Source: Gracilaria caudata (taxonomy: Eukaryota > Rhodophyta > Florideophyceae > Gracilariales > Gracilariaceae). Taken from it: a stretch of 36,971 bases of DNA. The stretch is from NCBI GenBank assembly GCA_030374735.1, contig JASCIV010000154.1, positions 1 to 36,971 on the forward strand. Reading direction: 5' to 3'. The position numbers and the translations under genes were made by a program. Each line of letters starts with the position of its first letter. Position 1 is the stretch's first letter. Below are positions 30,129 to 36,971 of this stretch, in pieces. The notes under the pieces were generated by a model. The model was given only the letters and a program-made list of their open reading frames with translations. It did not search any database and was not told where the DNA came from.

Positions 30129-32049
30129 ACCGCACGTCGTGCAAGAGATCTAAAGAACTCAGCGAGAGCCAGACAACTCGCCTTGACTAAAGTCCAATCC
30201 TTTGAAATGAGGAGCGCATATTGGTGGGAAAGGAAATGGTAAGCGATTCCCAACAGCCGCCACCGGCTGACACAGAAGAACAGCAGAAACGCAACGCAAC
30301 GCCGGCCGCTCGCCATCCACCGGGCCCAACGGCACAACGTACAGCAACAACTTCATCCTTCCCCCACTCACAAGTTTTGTGACTCGCAACATGTCCCTTG
30401 CCGGTCAACCATTGAATTTCTTGTAATAGGCGCTCACAGCTTTTGATCGCTGGGACGGATGTCGCTCGTGGCACTGTAAGTATCTTCTCGCGACAACGCC
30501 CCAAAGTTGCGTCTGGTATAAAATATCGCCGCGCCTCTCTCAAATCGGCCCAATCGGGGCGGGTCACGTGATATCATGAGCGTTCGTGCCTTCTCCGCCG
30601 CGATCTCAACAGTCAGTGCCCCACCGCGTGGTGCTTGGCCGGGCATAAGAGTCGGTCCCAGGTATGCTTTCGGTGGAGTGCGGAGCGCATTGCGTTTCGG
30701 GTGCGGAAGTTTGCGCCGGACGTGTTTGTTGCAACGGACGTGTGTGTTTTGACGGGCTTGGTTTTCGCACGGGCGTCTTTGTTGTGACGTGGGTGCTTGT
30801 CGTGGTGAGCTTTCTCACCATCACGGCGTGATTTGGAACACGGGGCTTCGGCGCTTGCGCGTGGCGAGAACATGTGAGCGTTGACGCGAATGAAATAACA
30901 TCGAATGTCTTCTGTGTTGCGCAAGCGGTGAAATGGCGTGGGCCGTCTGTTTCGCTTCTTTTCCGCCACGAGGTGGCAGCGCACCGTACCAATCTTAATA
31001 TTTGTGTCGCGTTCGGCGTGTCGTGTTCTACGTTGGGCTCCGCTTGTTCTTCGAGCTTCGCAGTTTCAATGGATGATCTGCAACACCACGCGTAGGCGTC
31101 CCATTAGAACCTGTGATTTGACTTCTCACGAACGGCCTCAAAGTTCAGCTTCTCAACAATCGCAGCTTGTCCACATGTATGATAGCGAACCTGTGCTGTA
31201 TCAAAGCTCTCGCAATCCAAGGTAGTTACGCTTGCGCCAAGTGCAGTCATCAATGAGCACTCCCCTAGAAACTCTCTTCGTTTTTGCTGATCTTCTTGAC
31301 TCCGTTCGTCCAATCCACGCACATGGATCGATTAAACTGTGCATACATTTACATATCAACTAGAAGCCTGACTTTGTTAGATTCCTCAGGAGACATTAGA
31401 AAGATTTAAGCAAGAAGAAAACGAAGAAATGGTTAGATCGCTTATTCAACAAAATTCACTTCCCCAAGAGTCTTGGGCCAAGACGTTGGAGTGAAAACAA
31501 ATCGACGCCAAACGTACAAAACTTTTCATGTAAAAACACTAGGGGGAATTATGGCAAGCGTTTCTCAAATGAGTCAGCAAGTGGCGCTGTGCTGTTGCGT
31601 CGCTGCATGATTGTATTGCGGTAGCTGAAAGTTGCCTTCCTTTCTTGACGGAGGAGGAAAGTGACGACACTCTGAGGATAACTTTGTAGGGAAAATAGGA
31701 TCACATAGATATGTGTGCACGTGTGCCTTTGTTGCTCTTCTTGTATACGTTTCTAGTTTACTCATTGAAAGACACATAGAGATCTGTATTGATCCGTTGC
31801 TCCAGTACAAAAGTTTCTCTCCACCACGTGGCGGTTGTTTTCATGAGCAGATGAAAGTTTCGTTTTGACAGAGTCTCGGATGTGCAGGGTCATCACACGG
31901 GGTAGATTGTAATTTTGAACACCTAATTTTCTAAATAAACCCTTGCACGCTCCATACTCTCCCCGCGTCTTTCTTCTACGGATGGGGTCCGCCCCGCTGA
32001 ACGCATGGCGACTCAGCGTGAGGTCCATTCGCTTCACAGAGCAGTCTTA
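30129..32049. other. GC-richer stretch, no gene recognised
   Basis: About 30590-31090 is markedly GC-rich, with minus ORFs 30187-30567 and 30606-30992 (Thr/Ser/Pro-rich) that match nothing known and may reflect composition. A plus frame at about 31381-31494 (ETLERFKQEENEEMVRSLIQ, ending in TGA) looks protein-like but is isolated. The inverted partner of the 13033 repeat is at 31911-31946. Confidence 0.35.
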
Positions 32050-32276
32050 CCCAGGCGGAAACGTTTTTCATTGTCTTCCCAATGAGATTTCAACATCTCG
32101 GCACTTTTTCATGGATTTGCAATGCATTTCCAATGCTCCTGAAATTGTTATTTTTTTGAGAGTGCATCCCTCATTATAATTTCAATAGAAGTCAATGAAA
32201 CTGACAATGGTTGGAATCCTGTCAAGATCTCGTTGAAAACTCAATGAAAATGTACCGAAAGCCTTTTCCGCCTGGG
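32050..32276. mobile_element. Tourist-like MITE, 227 bp, TTA target duplication
   Basis: The terminal inverted repeats start CCCAGGCGGAAA on both ends and continue imperfectly (ttttcattg, gagttttcaac). TTA flanks it directly (32047-32049 and 32277-32279). A 3-bp TTA duplication is the mark of PIF/Harbinger elements, and a Harbinger transposase relic lies at 9924-10736. No coding capacity. Confidence 0.85.
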
Positions 32277-32437
32277 TTAGGCAGCTCAAGCCATCTTGGA
32301 CTGCTTCCGTTTGGCAATGACGTGTGCTGTATCGCGCGTAGGGCGAAGTAGATGATGATGGAGTCGAATTTTCAGATCATGATTCATACGAACCAAAGTG
32401 GGCATCAAAACGTTTGAAGTGTTCGGGACGATAGGTT

Positions 32438-32959
32438 TTAGGAGAACGGCGAATAGAACTCTTGAAGGAGCTTCATCATTCGTACGTGCCGCAACTCGTT
32501 GTCGACCCGAGACGTGGCTCCAAGACGTTCGCACAAAATCTTCAAACTATCCAGAGGAATATCCAAATTGAAACTTTCCGGAATGGAGTTGACGAAGATA
32601 ATGTGGAGCTCATCACTTCCATCCCGAATATGGGCTTCATCCATACGAGCTGTAAGAGACTGAAAGCTATTCAAATGTTCTCTTTTAGGGAATCGCAGCA
32701 CTTGGACGTGGGACATCAGCTCTTCCGGTTCCTGGAACAAAAGACCCGTCTCGACAGATGAGACGGCAGCTCCAGCAGCCGGCGTAGCTGGACCACCAGA
32801 TATCTTCCATAGTTCAATCGACGAAAAGACTCCCTGACTAGGCTCAGTAGGAGCCACTCTTAACGGATGTGCACCACTCTTCCCCGGGCTAGTATAAGAT
32901 CTCTGGGAGGGGTCAACCATTTCAATAAGGGAGTAAACAGACCAATGCTGTCCGAGCAA
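32438..32959 (-). pseudogene. Gag-like fragment of an LTR retrotransposon
   Basis: A 173-codon minus frame. Residues 60 onward (FQEPEELMSHVQVLRF, EHLNSFQSLTARMDEA, IIFVNSIPESFNLDIPLD) show the helical capsid pattern of retrotransposon Gag, where a length of matched helices is followed by a Leu/Pro-rich turn. No zinc knuckle or pol follows downstream on the minus strand, and no LTR was found. A host origin cannot be excluded. The start is not fixed. Confidence 0.45.
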
Positions 32960-33693
32960 GTGAGAAAAAGATTCGTAACTAGAACAAAACAGAAAACCGA
33001 GTTTGACATGTACCAGTCAATCGAATCGATACCAAGCAATGCGAGTCAATATGGAAAGCTCGTTTTACGTCGGGAGACTAAATGTAATGAAAACCTAGAC
33101 CCCGGAGAACACTATGTAGTGGTCGCAGTCCCACCCCTTGGCCGTGGCATTATCAATGACGAAACTTTCGTGACTCCAGAGCTTTGGGTGTAGTCCGACG
33201 GAGACTTCTCGATACACTAACAAGGTTCGAAAGAAGGATACCAAAAAGGGCCGAATGATCATCGATCAATATCCACATTGCGTGGAGATATGAGGACGTG
33301 TCCTATCCGGCAACCGACAAAATTAAAGGGGAAAAATTCAACGGGAAAACGCATAAGAATATAAACGAGAGAAAAACGAAAATAAGAACGAAAGAAAACG
33401 CAATACGGAGGCAAAGAATGGGCCGACTGGCAGAATAAAAACGAAAAGAGAAAATCTAAAAATATGTCGGCAAATGCTGGCGTGCACCATGTGCTTCTCC
33501 TCAGGGAGGCTGGTTAGATGAAAAAGCCGTGGTAACGGAGACTTCTCCAAGAACAAGGTAAAGTCGTCGCGCAATCGATCAGTGTCAGGGCCGAGCTCGG
33601 GTTGACTTTAGTGTGAGAGGAGCAAGTGCGGGCTGGCTGCACCTAAGTACAGTGCCACTGTGTGGCGAACTAAAAATATCTAAAATATCTATC
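32960..33693. other. Short doubtful ORF, otherwise featureless
   Basis: A plus frame of 108 codons (32867-33193) ends VVVAVPPLGRGIINDETF and a few more residues before TAG. It looks protein-like but I do not recognise it, and it overlaps the Gag-like frame. From 33200 the sequence is A-rich and empty up to the family B element. Confidence 0.3.
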
Positions 33694-33697
33694 CTGT

Positions 33698-34110
33698 CCC
33701 AGTGGAGATCCGAGATAAATTTTGATATAGGAAAGGTATCACTGGAGGATAAAGCTATGGTATGGAATCAAAATATAGTTCAAAATTGAATGATATAGCA
33801 GGGTTTCATATTTCGGATTTTTCAGTGCCGAAGGATATGAATTTGATACAGTTTTGATCCTGTTGCTTTCTTTCTTCCCGCAAAAAATGTATGTTTTCTA
33901 TATATCTTGAACTTTTCTTCATCGGAAACGGTTTCCGAATAGTAGAAAAACATATCCAATTTTAATCAGGATCTCGCTCGAGATTCGTAGATATATGGTG
34001 TCGAAAAGAACATTATATCAAATATGTGTCAGAAAAATATCAAACTTTTCTCTGTTCTGCGGGGAATTTATCGACGTTATATCCGAATTTTATCTTGGAT
34101 TCCCACTGGG
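33698..34110. mobile_element. Family B non-autonomous element, copy 2 (413 bp)
   Basis: The termini are CCCAGTGGAGATCCGAGATA and, inverted, CCCAGTGGGAATCCAAGATA, flanked by CTGT (33694-33697 and 34111-34114). It aligns end to end with 6722-7136 in the same orientation (ctggaggataaagct, gatatgaatttgatac, tatccgaattttatcttgga). No coding capacity. Confidence 0.85.
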
Positions 34111-34301
34111 CTGTGATCCACAAGTGTGGCCAACTCTACCATCCAAAATTAAATCCAAATTACGGGCATAGCTGGCCACGGGCTACCAACCGCAGATGTG
34201 AATGTCATAGTTCGGACATCCACACGAAGGATATATCATCAACATATGACTACAGACATCCCCGGTTATAAGAACTCCGCGTATGTTAGGAGAATGGGGT
34301 C

Positions 34302-34540
34302 GAGGATTGAACAATGGTTGAGAACGTGAACGATGGTGACCACCGAGGAGAACTTGGAAGGTCGACTAGAGTTTACATAGAGGTCGGGACTTTCGAAAAC
34401 AAGTTCGCTGGGGACGATTTCTAGATTGTCCTTCAAAATAAAGCATTTAGGAGAATTTGCATTTTCGGAACTAGTGTAGACACTGTGCGAAGAAATCGGC
34501 AAAGGAAGTTCCTGGAAGCTTGCAGAAGCTTCTGAAACGT
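34302..34540 (+). pseudogene. LTR-retrotransposon leader and gag start, relic
   Basis: The leader gaggattgaacaatgg runs into an ATG at 34314 whose frame begins MVENVNDGDHRGELGRSTR. It stops at TAG near 34420, then continues open to TGA. The first 41 bases (34312-34352) recur at 36930-36970 with one difference, so this is a member of the same family as the element entering at the right edge. No pol is seen after it. Confidence 0.6.
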
Positions 34541-35250
34541 GTCCACATCTAAGATTGCCAGGAAGGCACCGAATACTATGAAACTGCCATGATATCGAGT
34601 GAAAATGCAGACATCACATATGACATGTCTTGGCAACATTATGACAAGTAATCTCAGACAATGAGTGTGAAATTCGAAAGGGTATCAAATCGGACAGCTG
34701 GATCATATGGAGTTGAAAGAAGCGCTTGAAACAATAAAACGACCGGCGAAAATAGGAACATCACAAACTCAATAACAAAATTACCAAAAAAGATGAAACC
34801 CTAACAGCGTAAGATGAAGTTCTACTGTATAAGAATACAAGCCCCATCTACGATTTAGAGATCCTCCCCGAGCCACTTCACTTGACGCTTTCTTGTAAAA
34901 GGATACATGCAATTGTTCCGAAGCGTCCATAAATATATTTATAAATATTATAATAGAACCGCTATATACAGTGCTTTCTATGACATATTAGATTCTTGAT
35001 GTTTGAATACACGAGTTGTTCAATTCAAACAAATTTTGTTCCAAATCGGAAATTAGCAAACACACTAGTTACCACTTTTGTCTCAATATTGCATTATTAG
35101 AAGGGCTTCTCATTTAGGAGCTAAAGCATTGTCACTGCAAGACAAAAAAAGTATCACTAGTCGCAATTTTGACGCATCACACAGAGAGGTTAGCATCGAT
35201 TGAATTTATGTAAGTGTCCATCGTTTCTTAGAACTTAATCAAAAAGCTTT
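34541..35250. other. AT-rich stretch, no gene seen
   Basis: A-rich and T-rich runs, including tataaatattat near 34935, lie between the gag relic and the pogo relic. Nothing recognisable. Confidence 0.4.
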
Positions 35251-36424
35251 ATGCACCAGCAGCATGTCTACTCGAACATCCCTTCATTAAAACAAAGCAA
35301 GAGATTTGCCAAAAACACGAACGAAAAAGACTTGAACGCTTTACTGGCAATCAAGAAGTTTCAACAGAGTAGACAAAGCAAAAATTCAGATCACCAAAGC
35401 AACCAGCACAGGCGACTCTTTCTCGAATTCTCAATGGTAAAGGCGACCCAAATCCGCATTCACATCGTTTCTGAAGTTACAAAGGGGCGTATCTAAAACT
35501 AGACGATGCACTTCTTGAGTGAGTAATGTCCCAATTTTGAGCACGAATAGTTAGCATTGGTGGCACCGTAGAAGAGGATGGCCGACGAATTATGGAAATA
35601 TGAAGGAGGTTCTTGACAAAAGAGAAAATGAGAAACTGGACTTTGAGCAATGTATGGTATTATAATCTTCAGAAGCGTGACGTCTTTCAAGTCGTAGGAT
35701 GAGACTGGGGATGCTTCAGTGGCAGCTATTGCTGCCAACATAGAGAGACTTTAGTCAAACATTGAAACGTATGCCGCTGAAGACCGATGCAACGCGGACA
35801 TGCTCCCCTTTTTTTCGAATTGCTTCGGATCGCACCATCACACAGGAACGACATCCTAAGAGAAAGAGAAAAATGGGTTGACTTTTCTAGCATGTGCGAA
35901 GAGTAACTCTTCTGATCGAATTCCACTGCTTAAAATCGGAAAAGCTCTTCGTCCACACTTGTTCAGAAGAAGACAAGGGCGGAACTAGGCTTGGACTACG
36001 AAAACTATTGAATAGTGTGGATGACATAAAACATTTGTACAGAGCCTCAAAACGATTCTCAGAATACTCACATTTCGTGCCGTCTTCTAGGAAAGTATTG
36101 TTGCTTATGGGTAATGCAAGCTTCCATAGGCGTCAAGAATTTCTTCCCGTTTTCGGGAATGCAAAGGTCGTGTTCTTACCCTCACAAAATACATCAGAAT
36201 ATCAGCCAATAGAAGCTGGAATTTTCTCACTTCTGAGGAAGCGCTATTGCCCTTTTTTCTACAACAGAGCAGTTGATATTATCAACATCAATATTCAAGA
36301 CGTCCGCAAAATTGACGCGTTTCCAACAATGCGCAAATTCGAATTCATTCGGGAGAATATTCCAAACAGAGTTCTCTGGAACCTTTTGCTCCATTCAGGT
36401 TTAGTTTCAGGAAAGAAGATTTGA
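35251..36424 (+). pseudogene. pogo/Tigger-type transposase relic (Tc1/mariner superfamily)
   Basis: N-terminal helix-turn-helix remains: DLNALLAIKKFQQS and, in another frame, PAQATLSRILNGKGDPN, then KLDDALLE-stop-VMSQF, the usual start of the CENP-B-like second DNA-binding domain. MRNWTLSNVWYYNLQKRDVF and GDASVAAIAANIERL follow, then YAAEDRCNADM with the first catalytic Asp (about 35767-35802). The last 176 codons are one frame (35894-36421): KVLLLMGNASFHRR, where the second Asp is Gly (GGT, 36110-36112), AKVVFLPSQNTSEYQPIEAG and a helical tail to TGA. Several stops and shifts precede it. TA target sites and ends were not located. Confidence 0.8.
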
Positions 36425-36466
36425 CATGATGAGGAATGCGAAATTAATGAACACCACTCAGTATTT

Positions 36467-36508
36467 GTGCAGCAGGATTTGTGCAGCAGGATTTGTGCAG
36501 CAGGATTT
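36467..36508. repeat. Three perfect copies of a 14-bp tandem repeat
   Basis: The unit gtgcagcaggattt is repeated three times head to tail without a mismatch, 43 bp after the pogo stop codon. A fourth, decayed start (aagcagctag) follows. Confidence 0.95.
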
Positions 36509-36901
36509 AAGCAGCTAGTTCCTAGCAGGAAGTGAGGTCGAGTTTTTTGTAGAGCAAAACCCCGGAGGGTGATAATCCATAGGATGTCCGAGTCCTGCTC
36601 CCTATGAAGGGTAGACTCAGCGAAATAGCCCTCTTTTGCCATCGGATGCCGGGCGTAACTACAGCAGTGGACCGAGGAAAAACCTACAGAGGTGTAGCGA
36701 AGAAGGGGAATGAGATGAAGGGAAAACCCAGAAAAAAGGGTGAAAAGAAAGGGGAAAAGTGGAACCGTAGCGACGGTGTAAGAATCCGGGAGAAGAACAA
36801 CCGGATCGGAGCGGAGGACCGTGCCAACCAGCAGAAACAGTGCCGAAGGCGGCGCGACTACCGCACAGTGGTGCCAGCAGAATTGTTAGAACACTGGTTC
36901 G
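36509..36901. other. Purine-rich stretch, possible retrotransposon LTR or leader
   Basis: A plus frame (36604-36909) is open and very Lys/Arg/Gly-rich, probably because of composition. Since a gag start follows at 36932, this may be the LTR and primer-binding region of that element (tggtgccagcagaa at 36869-36882 is a candidate primer site), but no second LTR lies in the window to prove it. Confidence 0.35.
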
Positions 36902-36971
36902 GAGGTTGAACAATGGGTGAAACTTGGGTCAATGGTTGAGAACGTGAACGATGGTGACCGCCGAGGAGAAG
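36902..36971 (+). mobile_element. 5' leader and gag start of an LTR retrotransposon, runs off the window
   Basis: The leader ggttgaacaatgggtg is followed by ATG at 36932 and MVENVNDGDRRGE, nearly identical to the copy at 34314. The 41 shared bases differ at one place. The near identity beyond the start codon supports translation from this ATG. The rest of the element lies outside. Confidence 0.55.

Noticed and set aside
30606..30992. Thr/Pro-rich 128-codon minus ORF
   Set aside because: Sits in a GC-rich island where several frames are open on both strands; no start context or domain supports it.
36460..36520. CRISPR-like array
   Set aside because: The 14-bp units are directly adjacent without spacers; it is a simple tandem repeat in a eukaryotic element-rich region.

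Overview
The window reads as nuclear DNA of a eukaryote, and as a graveyard of mobile elements with a few host genes, or remains of them, in between. The host sequences I can name are the C-terminal end of a Deg/HhoA-type serine protease, an APC8/CDC23 homologue (anaphase-promoting complex), an IF3-type translation initiation factor and a p24/emp24 cargo receptor. None shows an intron in the parts I can align. Together with the Deg protease and IF3, this fits an intron-poor, repeat-rich alga, for example a red alga. That placement is inference; nothing in the window proves it.

Layout. 1-218: end of a Deg protease gene (+). 992-2659: APC8 frame (-) with four in-frame TAA/TAG codons, closed by TGA. 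4456-4736: a MITE-like foldback element with a 5-bp target duplication. 5230-5675: two small overlapping unknown ORFs (-). 6527-9112: a Ty1/copia pol relic (+) broken by two nested non-autonomous elements, one of about 415 bp and one of about 897 bp with CACTG/CAATG ends. 9924-10736: a PIF/Harbinger transposase relic (-), followed by two more copies of the CACTG family (10767-11639 and about 11970-12583). About 13540-13990: a GC-rich repeat of about 63 bp. 14347-18364: a divergent pair, a zinc-finger protein (-) and a MULE-like transposase (+) with frame breaks. 18730-19632: a hAT transposase relic (+). 21929-27034: a complete but decayed Ty3/gypsy chromovirus with both LTRs and a 5-bp duplication. 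28224-30128: IF3 and p24 relics in convergent orientation, overlapping at their 3' ends. 32050-32276: a Tourist-like MITE with TTA duplications. 32438-32959: a Gag-like fragment (-). 33698-34110: a second copy of the 415-bp family. 34302-34540 and 36902-36971: two copies of one retrotransposon leader and gag start. 35251-36424: a pogo/Tigger-type transposase relic (+).

Most elements are old. Their genes carry stops and frameshifts, and the two chromovirus LTRs differ at roughly one position in six by eye. Several insertions can be dated relative to each other because removing one restores the reading frame of another. The host-like genes also carry in-frame stops while keeping frame over long stretches. 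I treat them as pseudogenes, but the APC8 case deserves a test for stop-codon reassignment, because its internal stops are only TAA or TAG and at least one replaces a tyrosine that is conserved in homologues. All alignments were done by eye from memory of the families; no search was run.
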